Made by a program: the position numbers and the translations under genes
Part shown: positions 44,674 to 53,537 of the stretch, piece by piece
How positions within the stretch are numbered: position 1 is the stretch's first letter
Layout of the letters: every line of letters begins with the position of its first letter
Source: Ramlibacter paludis
Lineage (GTDB): Bacteria; Pseudomonadota; Gammaproteobacteria; Burkholderiales; Burkholderiaceae_C
Length of the DNA stretch: 64,000 nt
Assembly: GCF_022012305.1 (NCBI RefSeq)
Contig: NZ_JAKLTM010000001.1
Coordinates: forward strand, 1,226,046 to 1,290,045
Direction of reading: 5' to 3'
The notes under the pieces: generated by a model
Databases searched by the model: none
The model's input: the letters and a program-made list of their open reading frames with translations, nothing else
What the model was told of the DNA's origin: nothing

Positions 44674-45574
44674 CCGGCCGGGTCGCCTGCTGCACGCAAC
44701 GCAGCAGTTCCTCCATCACGCACTGCGGCGCGCGCAGCCGCAGCGTGGGCGACAGCATGCAGATGTGCGCCACGCGCGTGATCGCCGGCCGCGTGATCTC
44801 CACGGCGACCAGTTCGCCGCGCTGGACCTCCGCCTCCACGCTCATCCAGGCAAGGATGGTCGGGCCAACGCCCGCGGCGGCCGCCTGCTTCAGGATGGTG
44901 AGCGAATCGATCGTCGCCACCACGTTCGCCGGCCCGAGCCCCGCTTCCTCAAAGGCGCGGTCCACGCGCGTGCGCACGCCCTGGCCCTTGGACGGCAGCA
45001 CGAAGCCGAGTCCCGCGAGTTCCTGCACCGGCACGACCTTGCGGCGGGCGAAGGGCGAATCCCTGGCCACGATGAGGAACAGGCGCTCTTCCAGCAGCGG
45101 CACCGTGTGCAGGCCTTCGAGGTTGCCGTCGTCGAAGGCGATGCCCAGGGTCAGGCGGCCGTTCTTCACCCATTCGAGGATGGTGCCGCTCAGCTCCTCC
45201 AGCACCTGCAGCTGGATCGCCGGGTAGCTCGCGCGCACGGCGTTGAAGAAGGGCAGGCCCAGGCAAGGCACCAGCGACAGCGGCAGGCCGAAGGCGACGT
45301 GGCCGGCCGGCCCCACCGACACGGCCTCCACCGCGGCCTTGGCGTCGGCGGCGTGCTGCAGGATCAGTTGCGCGTGCTGGTAGAGGCTTTGCCCGGCTTC
45401 GGTGGCCTGCACGCCGCGCGTGGTCCGGTGCAGCAGCACGGCCTTCATCTCCGCTTCGAGCGAGGCGACGTGCTGGCTGAGCGCCGATTGCGCGATGTGC
45501 AGTTCGCCGGCGGCGCGCGAGAAGCTGCCGAGGTCGACGATGCGCACGAAGTAGCGGAGCTGGCGGATCTCGAT
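44621..45574 (-). CDS. LysR family regulator, apparent ATC start
   Basis: The product is a LysR regulator: HTH region SFSRAAGELHIAQSALSQHV and a full effector domain. Family members begin with MxLRQLRYFV. Here the frame reads I-E-I-R-Q-L-R-Y-F-V, with ATC at 45574-45572 exactly where ATG is expected and AGGAG seven bases upstream. No ATG, GTG, TTG or CTG occurs between the preceding in-frame stop and this ATC. A GTG at 45547 would remove nine residues of the first helix. With ATC as start the protein has 317 residues. It is divergent from a tannase-family gene, its likely target. Confidence 0.82.
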   Translation of the reverse strand: MEIRQLRYFVRIVDLGSFSRAAGELHIAQSALSQHVASLEAEMKAVLLHRTTRGVQATEAGQSLYQHAQLILQHAADAKAAVEAVSVGPAGHVAFGLPLSLVPCLGLPFFNAVRASYPAIQLQVLEELSGTILEWVKNGRLTLGIAFDDGNLEGLHTVPLLEERLFLIVARDSPFARRKVVPVQELAGLGFVLPSKGQGVRTRVDRAFEEAGLGPANVVATIDSLTILKQAAAAGVGPTILAWMSVEAEVQRGELVAVEITRPAITRVAHICMLSPTLRLRAPQCVMEELLRCVQQATRPVMRRGLRFLPAAPPSPG

Positions 45575-45599
45575 GGTGGCTCTCCTGGGGCGCCTATTC

Positions 45600-45628
45600 T
45601 GTCATTGCGGGTCAAGCCCGGGATGACA
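45600..45628. repeat. TGTCAT-ended palindromic repeat, short copy
   Basis: TGTCATTGCGGG and CCCGGGATGACA form the arms of this 29-bp copy. It lies between the divergent LysR and tannase-family genes, where it could affect either leader. Confidence 0.7.
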
Positions 45629-45733
45629 GGTCTTTATCTGGTTTGCCGATGGCGCCATCTGCAATCGGTGTTTCGCGGCGCGCGGCAATCCGGGAGCATC
45701 TGCATCCGGACCCCGCAAACCAAAGGAGACATC

Positions 45734-47305
45734 ATGAACCTGCGCATCCTTCCCGCCGCGGCCATCGCGGTGACGCTGTCCGCCTGCGGCGGCGGCGACA
45801 GCGGCCCGCTGCTGCCGCCGCCCGCGCTGCAAGCCGGCATTTGCACGAACCTCGCCGGCCAGTCGCTGGGCGGCGGGGCCGCGGCGGTGACCGATGCCAA
45901 GATCGTCGCCGCCACCGGCAACCAGCCCGAGTACTGCGTGGTCACCGCCAAGTTCAACGACTCGGCGCTGAAGTTCGAGACGCGCATGCCCACCAGCGCC
46001 TGGAACAGCAAGCTCGCCTTCCTGGGCGGCGGCGGCTTCGACGGCTCCATTCCCGTCGCCACCGCGCTGCAGTTCAGCGAATCGGTGATCACCGACCGTT
46101 ACGCCACCGTCGGCACCAACGGCGGCCACGACGCGCCGGCGTCGCTGCTGGACATGTTCAAGGCCGAATTCGCGTACGACCCCGTGCAGCTGGCCGACTT
46201 CACCTACCAGTCGGAGCATCGCTCGCTGCCGCTGGGCAAGGAGGTGATCAAGGCCTACTACGGCGCGGCGCCGGTCAAGAGCTACTTCGAAGGCTGCTCC
46301 ATGGGCGGCCACGACGCGATGATGCAGTCGCAGCGCTATCCGCAGGACTTCGACGGCATCGTGGCGCGCGCGCCCGCCGGCAACATCATGGGCCTGTTCA
46401 TGCAGTTCAACCGCATCTCCAAGCGGGTGCGCACGCCGGCCAACACGCTCAACCCCGCCAAGCAGACGCTGCTGGCGAACGCGGTGCTGGCGCAGTGCGA
46501 CGGGCTCGACGGCCTGGTGGACGGCATCATCGGCAAGCCGGCGGCCTGCAACTTCGACGCCACGGTGCTGCGCTGCACGGGCGGCGCCGACACCGGCGAC
46601 AGCTGCCTGTCGGACGCGCAGATCGCCACCGTCAACACCATCACCACGCCGATCGCGACGAGCGACGGAGCCTTCGCGCACACCGGCTACTTCTTCGGCG
46701 GCGAGAACAATGCCAAGGGCTGGGCCGAATACATGTGGCCGCTGGCGGCCTTCGGCGGCAACTCGCTGCAGGGCCTGTTCTCCGACGGCTTCGTGCGCAG
46801 CTTCATCGCACGCTCGCCGGGCTACGACCCGCTCGGCTGGAACCCGGACCAGTGGCTGCCGGAGATGAACCTGGTGGGCGCCATGTACAACGCGAACAAC
46901 CCGGACCTGTCGGCCCTGCGCGCCCGCGGCGCCAAGATGATCATGTGGAACGGCACCACCGACAGCTCGGTCAGCCCGAAGGACAACTCGCGCTACTACG
47001 AGAGCGTCGTGGCGAAGATGGGCCAGGCCAACACCGACCAGGTGCTGGAGTTCTTCCAGGCGCCGGGCGTGGGGCACTGCTACGGCGGCGCGGGCCCGGA
47101 CAAGGTGGACCTGCTGAAGGCGATGGCGACCTGGGTGGAGCAGGGCACGGCGCCGTCGGCGCAGGGCCTCGTGCATTCCAAGGTCGATGCCACCAGTGGC
47201 GCGACGACCATGACGCGGCCGGTCTGCAAGTACCCGGCGTATCCGCGCTACAAGGGCACGGGGGACGTGAATTCGGCGGCGAGCTTCAGCTGCTCGACAT
47301 CGTGA
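45734..47305 (+). CDS. Tannase/feruloyl esterase family lipoprotein
   Basis: This 523-residue exported esterase has a lipobox (VTLSACGGG) and a complete tannase active-site pattern: C188-S189 in FEGCSMGGHDAM and H448-C449 in GVGHCYGG, the cysteines being expected to form the CS-D-HC disulfide. The acid is probably the Asp in NGTTDSSVSP. It should hydrolyse ester bonds of aromatic acids such as gallate or ferulate esters. AAGGAGA precedes the start. The divergent LysR gene probably controls it. Confidence 0.9.
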   Translation: MNLRILPAAAIAVTLSACGGGDSGPLLPPPALQAGICTNLAGQSLGGGAAAVTDAKIVAATGNQPEYCVVTAKFNDSALKFETRMPTSAWNSKLAFLGGGGFDGSIPVATALQFSESVITDRYATVGTNGGHDAPASLLDMFKAEFAYDPVQLADFTYQSEHRSLPLGKEVIKAYYGAAPVKSYFEGCSMGGHDAMMQSQRYPQDFDGIVARAPAGNIMGLFMQFNRISKRVRTPANTLNPAKQTLLANAVLAQCDGLDGLVDGIIGKPAACNFDATVLRCTGGADTGDSCLSDAQIATVNTITTPIATSDGAFAHTGYFFGGENNAKGWAEYMWPLAAFGGNSLQGLFSDGFVRSFIARSPGYDPLGWNPDQWLPEMNLVGAMYNANNPDLSALRARGAKMIMWNGTTDSSVSPKDNSRYYESVVAKMGQANTDQVLEFFQAPGVGHCYGGAGPDKVDLLKAMATWVEQGTAPSAQGLVHSKVDATSGATTMTRPVCKYPAYPRYKGTGDVNSAASFSCSTS

Positions 47306-47389
47306 GCCGGGGTCCCATTCACGCAAGGTGATGGTTTCCATCAAAACCTTTCACTGTCGCTGACCCCGCCCGCCGCCTAGAGTGTCCCC

Positions 47390-48157
47390 ATGCAAAACCT
47401 CTGGCTGCGATTCCGCGAAGGCACCCACACCCGCTTCGGCACGCTGGAAGGCGAGCGGGTGCGGGTGTGGCACGGCGATGTCTTCGACTATCCCCAACGC
47501 GGCGACCGCACCATCGCGCTGAAGGACGTGGAGCTGCTCACGCCCGTGCAGCCGACCAAGGTGATCGCGCTCTGGAACAACTTCAAGGCGCTGGGCGAGA
47601 AGCTCGCGCTGCCGGTGCCGGCGGAGCCGCTGTACCTGGTGAAGACACCCAACTCGTATCTCGCGCCGGGCGGCACGATCCGCCACCCGGGCGGGCCGGG
47701 CAAGGTGGTGTTCGAAGGCGAGCTGGGCATCGTCATCGGCCGCAGCTGCAAGCAGGTTGCGGAGCGCGACGCGCTGGCCCACGTGCTCGGCTACACCTGC
47801 GCCAACGACGTGACCGTGGCCGACATCCTGCACCGCGACGCCTCCTTCGCGCAGTGGGTGCGCGCCAAGGGCTTCGACACCTTCTGCCCCTTCGGTCCGG
47901 TGGTCGCGACGGGGCTGGAGCCGGAGAAGCTGCGCGTGCGCACGCTGCTCGACGGCGAGGTGCGGCAGGACTATCCGGTGAGCGACATGCGCTTCAGCGT
48001 CGCGCAGCTGGTGAGCCTGATCTCGCAGGACATGACGCTGCTGCCGGGCGACATCATCCTGTGCGGGACGTCGGTGGGGGTGGGCTCGATGAAGCCGGGA
48101 AGCACGGTCGAGGTCGAGATCGCCGGCATCGGCAAGCTCGTCAATCGCTTCGCGTGA
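47390..48157 (+). CDS. Fumarylacetoacetate hydrolase family protein (HpcE-like)
   Basis: The 255-residue product is a single-domain FAH protein with the metal ligands in VFEGELGIVIG (ExE) and a distal ligand in CANDVTVADI. The short form resembles HpcE/OPET decarboxylase-HHDD isomerase or acylpyruvate hydrolases. It lies 84 bp after the tannase gene and may act on ring-cleavage products of the released aromatic acid. Confidence 0.87.
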   Translation: MQNLWLRFREGTHTRFGTLEGERVRVWHGDVFDYPQRGDRTIALKDVELLTPVQPTKVIALWNNFKALGEKLALPVPAEPLYLVKTPNSYLAPGGTIRHPGGPGKVVFEGELGIVIGRSCKQVAERDALAHVLGYTCANDVTVADILHRDASFAQWVRAKGFDTFCPFGPVVATGLEPEKLRVRTLLDGEVRQDYPVSDMRFSVAQLVSLISQDMTLLPGDIILCGTSVGVGSMKPGSTVEVEIAGIGKLVNRFA

Positions 48158-48160
48158 GCC

Positions 48161-48349
48161 TCAGAAGAGGAACTGCGAATTCTCCGGCGTGCGCGTGAGC
48201 TCGCCGTAGGCCTCCTTGGCGCGGCGGATGCGCTCGAGGTCGTTCAGCAGGGTTTCCAGCGCCGACTGCGCCCCGACGCCGCTGCGGCCGCGCGGCACCC
48301 GGTATTCGGGCGGGCGGACTTCCGGATCGAGATAGCGAATCGGTTCCAT
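48161..48349 (-). CDS. Small protein of unknown function
   Basis: This is a 62-residue acidic/basic mixed protein (MEPIRYLDPEVRPPEYRVPR at the start) with a predicted helix LETLLNDLERIRRAKEAYGE. The ATG at 48349 gives a compact product. It is convergent with the FAH gene, 3 bp away. I do not recognise a family. Confidence 0.55.
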   Translation of the reverse strand: MEPIRYLDPEVRPPEYRVPRGRSGVGAQSALETLLNDLERIRRAKEAYGELTRTPENSQFLF

Positions 48350-48419
48350 GGCGCTGCGAAACAGCCGGAATGGTAGCGATCCCTGCGGCCTCCTGTCTAG
48401 GGCTGGAGGCGTAAAGTGC

Positions 48420-49250
48420 TCATTGCTGTTGCCGGGCGGGGATGGCGCCCGTCCAATGGTCCACATCCTCGGGGGTCATCGTGCTCGCGTGCGTGAGGCG
48501 TCCGTCCACGTAGCCCAACCGTTCGACGTCGTGCAGGTACTGCTCGCGCGACAGCAGCGTGCCCGCGCACAGGTGTGGATCGGCCGGCGGCGGCTGGCGC
48601 GTCTCGGCGGCCAGGCGCGACACCAGTTTTTCCATCACCCAATGCGGCACCCGGTGCCGCTCGCCCGGATACACGTAGCCGAAGAGCGTCAGGTGCGCGA
48701 GCAACACGCGCCAGTGCGGGCCGAAGCGGTCCACCAGCCCGTGCCAGTCGATCTGCTCGGCATTGGCCTGCAGCAGGTGGGCGATGTCGGCGCCGTCGTA
48801 GCGCTCGCGCTCCATGATGAAGGCCTTGGACAGCAGCCCGTCCTCGATGTTGGCGATGCTCACCGGCACGCCCAGCACCTGGGCACGCGCGTTGTTGCGG
48901 AACCAGGCGTCGCTCACCGGCGTGAGGCCGTTGCCCGAGTTGAAGATCAGGTCGATGAAGTCCTCTCCCGCATACACCTTGGCAAGCCAGTGCGGGTAGG
49001 TCATCTCGGTGCGCCAGCCCTGTCCCTGCATCAGTTCGGCGACGCGGTCGTAGTCCTCGCGCTTGATGAACAGGTCCAGGTCCTTGGTGCTGCGCCGGAT
49101 GCCGGTGAAGCAGGCATGGGCGAAGGCGCCGCCGACCAGGAAGGGCACGCCGGCGTCGGCCAGCGTGCGCAGTGCCTGGCGGTAGAAGGCGGCCGTGCCG
49201 GGTTCGACTTCCTCCTCGAGGGACGGGGCCAGGGCGACTGCTGCGGACAT
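48420..49250 (-). CDS. Nucleotidyltransferase family protein
   Basis: The 276-residue product has the nucleotidyltransferase-fold signature GGAFAHACFTGIRRSTKDLD, i.e. a GG motif followed by a DxD-type TKDLDLF. The rest is helical. Such proteins resemble the AbiEii/MNT group and stand-alone nucleotidyltransferases of unknown substrate. No antitoxin-like partner is adjacent. The ATG at 49250 is preferred over 49283. It is divergent from a metallophosphoesterase gene across 155 bp. Confidence 0.75.
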   Translation of the reverse strand: MSAAVALAPSLEEEVEPGTAAFYRQALRTLADAGVPFLVGGAFAHACFTGIRRSTKDLDLFIKREDYDRVAELMQGQGWRTEMTYPHWLAKVYAGEDFIDLIFNSGNGLTPVSDAWFRNNARAQVLGVPVSIANIEDGLLSKAFIMERERYDGADIAHLLQANAEQIDWHGLVDRFGPHWRVLLAHLTLFGYVYPGERHRVPHWVMEKLVSRLAAETRQPPPADPHLCAGTLLSREQYLHDVERLGYVDGRLTHASTMTPEDVDHWTGAIPARQQQ

Positions 49251-49405
49251 GGGTTGGTCTCGTTCTCGTGTGGGGTTTTGCACAGACTAACCGCCGTGCA
49301 GCGCGTCGACCCGGGGCGAGGAGCCTCACGCAGAGTCAGCCCCGGCCTACAGCCTGTCCGTGGCGAGCCGGGCAGCATGGCGGGGTTTCCTTCAACGACC
49401 GCCCC

Positions 49406-50161
49406 ATGCCCAAGTCCGCCAGCACCGTGCGATTCGCCGCAGTCGGCGACATCCACGTCACCAAGGAATCCGCAGGCACCCTGCGCTCCTTCTTCGCCAG
49501 CGCCTCCGAAGCCGCCGACGTGCTGCTCCTGTGCGGCGACCTCACCGACTACGGCACCGCGGAGGAAGCGCAGGTGCTCGTCGACGAACTCGCCGCCGTC
49601 AAGATCCCGATCGTCGCGGTGCTGGGCAACCACGACTACGAGTCCGGCACGCCGGAAGTGGTGGCCGAAGCGCTCAAGCACATCGGCGTGCGCGTGCTCG
49701 ATGGCGAGGCCTGCGAGATCGAAGGCGTGGGCATCGCCGGCGCCAAGGGGTTTGCCGGCGGCTTCGGCCGCGGCTCGCTCGGCGCCTGGGGCGAGCCGGC
49801 GATCAAGCTGTTCGTGCAGGAGGCGCTGAACGAAGCCATGAAGCTCGAATCGGCGCTGGCCAAGCTGCGCACGCCGCGCCGCATCTGCCTGCTGCACTAC
49901 TCGCCGATCGCCGGCACGGTGGCGGGCGAGCCGGTGGAGATCTTTCCCTTCCTGGGCAGCAGCCGCCTCGAGGAACCCTTGCTGCGCTATCCGGTCGATG
50001 CGGTCTTCCACGGGCACGCGCACCGGGGCACGCTGGAAAGCAAGACCGTCAATGGCGTGCCGGTCTACAACGTAGCCAGGCCGCTGCTGTTGCGGTCGCA
50101 TCCGGACCAGCCGCCCTTCCGCCTGTTCGACCTGCCGCGCGAATCGACTGTCCCCGCCTGA
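49406..50161 (+). CDS. Metallophosphoesterase
   Basis: This 251-residue calcineurin-like phosphoesterase has all the metal motifs: VGDIH, CGDLTDYG, LGNHDYE, LLHYSP and FHGHAHRG. It probably hydrolyses phosphoesters in the cytoplasm; substrate unknown. It is followed by a small zinc-ribbon gene. Confidence 0.88.
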   Translation: MPKSASTVRFAAVGDIHVTKESAGTLRSFFASASEAADVLLLCGDLTDYGTAEEAQVLVDELAAVKIPIVAVLGNHDYESGTPEVVAEALKHIGVRVLDGEACEIEGVGIAGAKGFAGGFGRGSLGAWGEPAIKLFVQEALNEAMKLESALAKLRTPRRICLLHYSPIAGTVAGEPVEIFPFLGSSRLEEPLLRYPVDAVFHGHAHRGTLESKTVNGVPVYNVARPLLLRSHPDQPPFRLFDLPRESTVPA

Positions 50162-50251
50162 GGCGATCTTCCGTAGCTGCGCGACGCCGGCGTCCTACGG
50201 TCCGGCCATGCGACGCATCGAAGAATGCGCTGCATCCACAGGGAGAACACC

Positions 50252-50485
50252 ATGGCCGACGAAGCAGATCTCGCATTCGACAGCGAACAGCGCCACCTGT
50301 CGCAGGCCCTGGCCGCGCAACGGGCCCGCGCCCGCATGCAGCCCACCGGCATGTGCCTGCATTGCGGCACGGAAAACCTGGGCAACCAGCTGTTCTGCGA
50401 TGCCGATTGCGCGGGGGATTGGGAATACGAAGACACGCTGCGGCGCCGCCTGGGCCTGCCGGGCGGACGCGGATCGCTGCACTAG
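50252..50485 (+). CDS. Small zinc-ribbon protein
   Basis: The product is 77 residues with a treble-clef-like four-cysteine pattern, CLHCGTENLGNQLFCDADC, preceded by a charged helix. GGGAGA lies before the ATG. It is probably a zinc-binding protein of unknown role. It converges on another small gene. Confidence 0.68.
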   Translation: MADEADLAFDSEQRHLSQALAAQRARARMQPTGMCLHCGTENLGNQLFCDADCAGDWEYEDTLRRRLGLPGGRGSLH

Positions 50486-50497
50486 GCGACTGGCCGG

Positions 50498-50722
50498 CTA
50501 GGTCCGGCGGGTCGAGGGCGAGAGCCCTTGCAGCATGCTGTCGACGGCCGTCATCGAGTCTTCCCACATGCGCCAGTCGGCCGGGGAATTGCCCTCGTTG
50601 ACCACTTCGGGCAGCGCGCGCGAGTCGCCGAAGCCCGAAGCCGGGACGGCACGCTGCGGCTGCGCGGCCTGCTCGGGCGCCTGGGAAGGCGCGCCCGAGC
50701 GGCGCTTGAACCAGGGGAACAT
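50498..50722 (-). CDS. Small protein of unknown function
   Basis: This 74-residue protein starts with MFPWFKRRSGAPSQAPEQAA, has a disordered middle and a C-terminal helix (DWRMWEDSMTAVDSMLQGLS). It resembles small uncharacterised Comamonadaceae proteins; I do not recognise a named family. Confidence 0.5.
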   Translation of the reverse strand: MFPWFKRRSGAPSQAPEQAAQPQRAVPASGFGDSRALPEVVNEGNSPADWRMWEDSMTAVDSMLQGLSPSTRRT

Positions 50723-50817
50723 GGTGATCCTCCTCGCTTGCGACCCACTCTAGGCCCAGCCCGGCCGTAGCGCAAGGGCTGGAAGCGCGGGTTTTGCGTG
50801 AAAGGCACAATTCCGTG

Positions 50818-51030
50818 ATGTCCGAACCCCTGATCCGCCTGCTGGAGGTCGAAATGCCCTACGGCAAGCACAAGGGCACCCCCATCGCGGACCTGCCCGG
50901 CAACTACCTGAACTGGTTTGCCCGGGAAGGCTTTCCCCCCGGCGAAGTCGGGCGCCTGCTGGCGCTGATGCACGAAATCGACCATAACGGCCTCAAGCAC
51001 CTGCTGGCGCCGCTGCGCAAGAACCGCTGA
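50818..51030 (+). CDS. DUF3820 family protein
   Basis: The 70-residue product carries the DUF3820 core MPYGKHKGTPIADLPGNYL followed by NWFAREGFP. The family is annotated as putative quorum-sensing-regulated virulence factor but its biochemical role is unknown. A second small gene follows after 12 bp. Confidence 0.82.
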   Translation: MSEPLIRLLEVEMPYGKHKGTPIADLPGNYLNWFAREGFPPGEVGRLLALMHEIDHNGLKHLLAPLRKNR

Positions 51031-51042
51031 ACGGAGGTCCCC

Positions 51043-51249
51043 ATGGACGACGAAGTCTTCAACCTGAGCATCCGCAAGTTCCTGAAGGTGGTGGGCGTGA
51101 GCTCGCAGCGCGAGATCGAACAGGCCGTGGCCCAGGCCCTGCGCGCAGGCAGCATCCAAGGCGGCGAAACCTTGCCGGCGACGATGACGCTGGAGGTGGC
51201 GGGCTTGCAGCTGCAGGTGAAGTTCGACGGGGAGATCAAGCTCGCCTGA
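51043..51249 (+). CDS. DUF6494-like small protein
   Basis: This 68-residue protein begins MDDEVFNLSIRKFLKVVGVS and contains SQREIEQAVAQALRAG, which fits the DUF6494 family as I recall it. A GGAGG site precedes the ATG. Function is unknown; it is probably co-transcribed with the DUF3820 gene. Confidence 0.72.
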   Translation: MDDEVFNLSIRKFLKVVGVSSQREIEQAVAQALRAGSIQGGETLPATMTLEVAGLQLQVKFDGEIKLA

Positions 51250-51267
51250 GGGCTGGTGGTGGTGGCG

Positions 51268-52251
51268 CTAATCCAGCGCCGCTTCCACCGGCCGCACCTG
51301 CAGGTATAGAGCCGCCGTCGCCCCCGGCCGCAGGACCTTCAGCACGCAATCGCGGGCGATCACCTCCGGATGCAGCGCCTGGTACAGCGCATCCACCGAG
51401 GCGATGTCCTGGCCGTCCATGCCGAGCAGCACATCACCCGCGCGCAGGCCGGCACGATCGGCGGGACTGCCGCCTTCCACGCTCTGCACCCGCACCGCCT
51501 GCTCCTGCTTGAGCCCGAGCGCCACCACGATGCGGCGGTCCAGCGCCATGGTGCTGCCGCCCACGCCCAGCCAACCGCGCCGCATGCGGCCATGCCGCAG
51601 CAGCTGCGGGATGACGACGCCGGCGATGTCGATGGCCACCGCGAAACAGATGGACTGCGCCTGCGGAATGATCGCCGTGTTGACGCCGACCACCTCGCCG
51701 CGCGAGTTGAGCAGCGGTCCGCCCGAGTTGCCTGGATTCAGGGCGGCGTCGGTCTGGATCACGTCGGGAATCATTCGGCCGCTGGACGCCCGCATGCTGC
51801 GCCCGAGCGCGCTCACGATGCCCGCGGTGACGGTGTGGTCGAAGCCCAGGGGATTGCCGATGGCGATGGCGATCTCGCCGCGGCGCAGGTCCGCGGAGCG
51901 GCCCAGGGGCGCGGGCGTCAGCGCGCCTTGCGACAGGCCGTCCACCTGCAGCACGGCCAGGTCGGTGTGCGGATCGTCGCCGACCCAGCGCGCCGAGAAA
52001 TTGCGGCCGTCGCTGAAGGACGCATGGAAGTGCGCCGACGCCGCCGGCCGCGCCTTGCCGCCGGCGCGCACCACGTGCGAGTTGGTCAGCAGGTAGCCGT
52101 CGGGCGTGAACAGGAAGCCGCTGCCGCTGCCGGCCGGCTTGCCGTGCCGGTCCAGCGGCGCGACGGAGGCGACGCTGGGGCCGACGCGGTCGGCCACCTG
52201 GGCCACCGCCTGTGAATAGGCATCGAGGAGATCGAAGTCGCGCGCACCCAT
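51268..52251 (-). CDS. HtrA-like S1C serine protease, no visible signal peptide
   Basis: The 327-residue product has a trypsin-like domain with the triad His in LTNSHVV, Asp in DPHTDLAVL and Ser in NPGNSGGPL, then one PDZ domain (GSPADRAGLRAGDVLLGMDG). DegP/DegS relatives normally have a signal peptide or anchor; here the protein begins MGARDFDLLDAYSQAVAQVA, so it may be cytoplasmic. The upstream frame remains open through the MFS gene, but no signal-like sequence is in reach. Confidence 0.85.
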   Translation of the reverse strand: MGARDFDLLDAYSQAVAQVADRVGPSVASVAPLDRHGKPAGSGSGFLFTPDGYLLTNSHVVRAGGKARPAASAHFHASFSDGRNFSARWVGDDPHTDLAVLQVDGLSQGALTPAPLGRSADLRRGEIAIAIGNPLGFDHTVTAGIVSALGRSMRASSGRMIPDVIQTDAALNPGNSGGPLLNSRGEVVGVNTAIIPQAQSICFAVAIDIAGVVIPQLLRHGRMRRGWLGVGGSTMALDRRIVVALGLKQEQAVRVQSVEGGSPADRAGLRAGDVLLGMDGQDIASVDALYQALHPEVIARDCVLKVLRPGATAALYLQVRPVEAALD

Positions 52252-52288
52252 GAGCCAGGAGATGGGAGCGCGCGGGCGCTTTGCAAGT

Positions 52289-52314
52289 GGTGGGGTCGCT
52301 AGCGCGAACCCACC
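52289..52314. repeat. GGTGGG hairpin repeat, copy 3
   Basis: Arms GGTGGGGTCGC and GCGAACCCACC enclose TAGC, with the conserved position-7 mismatch. It covers the 3' end and stop of the minus-strand MFS gene. Relative to that gene it is inverted compared with the other copies. Confidence 0.65.
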
Positions 52315-53537
52315 CTGCGGAAGGCCGTGAACGACCAGCCGGCGAGCGTCACCCATCCGCCCAGCAGCGCCACGAACCCGGAGAGCGCGCCGAAGCCCAG
52401 CGACCAGCGCGGGCCCCAGGTGTCGGCAATGTGCCCGGCCAGCGGCGCGCCGATCATCGTGCCGCCCACGCCCACCGCCATCACGATCGCCATCACTCGG
52501 CCGCGCAAGGCGCCGTCGGTCCACATCTGCGCCGCGCCGTGGGCGGTGGTGGTGAAGGACTGCGTGGCCAGGCCGACGAAGTAGAGCGCGACCGCGAAGG
52601 CGTAGTAGCCGGGCATCAAGGCCGCGGCCAGCAGCGCGGTGCCGAAGGCCGCCGCCGCGAAGAGGATGAACTGCATGCGCGGCTGCTCGCGCCCCGCCGA
52701 GAGCAGCGCACCCGTTACCGAGCCCACCGCCATCGCCGACGTGAGCAGCCCGAACGCGCCGGCGCCCACGTGGAACACCGACACCGACATCGAGGAAATG
52801 TAGATCGGGAAGTTGATACCGAAGGTGCCGATCACGAAGAACATCAGCAGCACCGCGCGCAGCTCGGGCCGTGCCCAGGCATAGCGAAGGCCGTCGGTGA
52901 GGCCCACCTTCTGCCGGCCCGGCCCGGTGTGGGTGCTGCGCGGATGGATCTCGTCCTTGCGCAGCAGGCCCATGGCGCAGAGCACCGCGCCGAAGGACAG
53001 CGCGTTCAGCAGGAACACCGGCCCGGTGCCGATCCGTCCGATCAGCAGGCCCGCCGCGGCCGGCCCGATCATGCGCGCCATGTTGAACGACGTGGAGTTG
53101 AGCGCGACGGCGTTGGCCAGGTGCGCATCGCCCACCAGCTGGCCGACGAAGGTCTGGCGCGCCGGCGCATCGAAGGCGCTGACGCAGCCGAGCATCAGCG
53201 CGAAGCCGTAGACGTGCCAGAGCTGCACGTGGCCGGTCACGGTGAGCAGGCCGAGGAACAGCGCGAGCAGGCCTTGCGTCGTCTGCGTGGCCAGCAGCAG
53301 CTTGCGGCGGTCGAAGTGGTCGGCCGCCCAGCCCGTGAACGGCAGCAGCACGAACTGCGGACCGAACTGCAGCGCCATCACGATGCCGACGGCGGTGGCG
53401 TCGTGCAGCGTGAGCTCGGTGAGCACGATCCAGTCCTGCGCCGTGCGCTGCATCCAGGTGCCGACGTTGGACACCAGTGCACCCGCCGCCCACACCCGGT
53501 AGTTGTAGCCCTCCAGCGACCGGAAGGTGCGCCTCAT
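52299..53537 (-). CDS. MFS transporter (EntS/multidrug-like)
   Basis: The 412-residue product has about twelve membrane segments and the MFS loop AADHFDRRKLLLATQ between segments 2 and 3. The N-terminus (FRSLEGYNYRVWAAGALVSN) is typical of the EntS-like MFS_3 family, which exports siderophores or drugs. Its ATG overlaps the stop of a MarR gene (ATGA), so the two form a regulator-exporter operon. Confidence 0.88.
   Translation of the reverse strand: MRRTFRSLEGYNYRVWAAGALVSNVGTWMQRTAQDWIVLTELTLHDATAVGIVMALQFGPQFVLLPFTGWAADHFDRRKLLLATQTTQGLLALFLGLLTVTGHVQLWHVYGFALMLGCVSAFDAPARQTFVGQLVGDAHLANAVALNSTSFNMARMIGPAAAGLLIGRIGTGPVFLLNALSFGAVLCAMGLLRKDEIHPRSTHTGPGRQKVGLTDGLRYAWARPELRAVLLMFFVIGTFGINFPIYISSMSVSVFHVGAGAFGLLTSAMAVGSVTGALLSAGREQPRMQFILFAAAAFGTALLAAALMPGYYAFAVALYFVGLATQSFTTTAHGAAQMWTDGALRGRVMAIVMAVGVGGTMIGAPLAGHIADTWGPRWSLGFGALSGFVALLGGWVTLAGWSFTAFRRVGSR

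Noticed and set aside
48420..49250. Toxin-antitoxin reading of the nucleotidyltransferase gene
   Set aside because: The fold resembles AbiEii/MNT proteins, but there is no adjacent antitoxin-like gene and the neighbours are ordinary.
49031..50101. 356-residue minus-strand frame opposite the metallophosphoesterase
   Set aside because: It is a shadow frame; the phosphoesterase motifs on the plus strand are complete.
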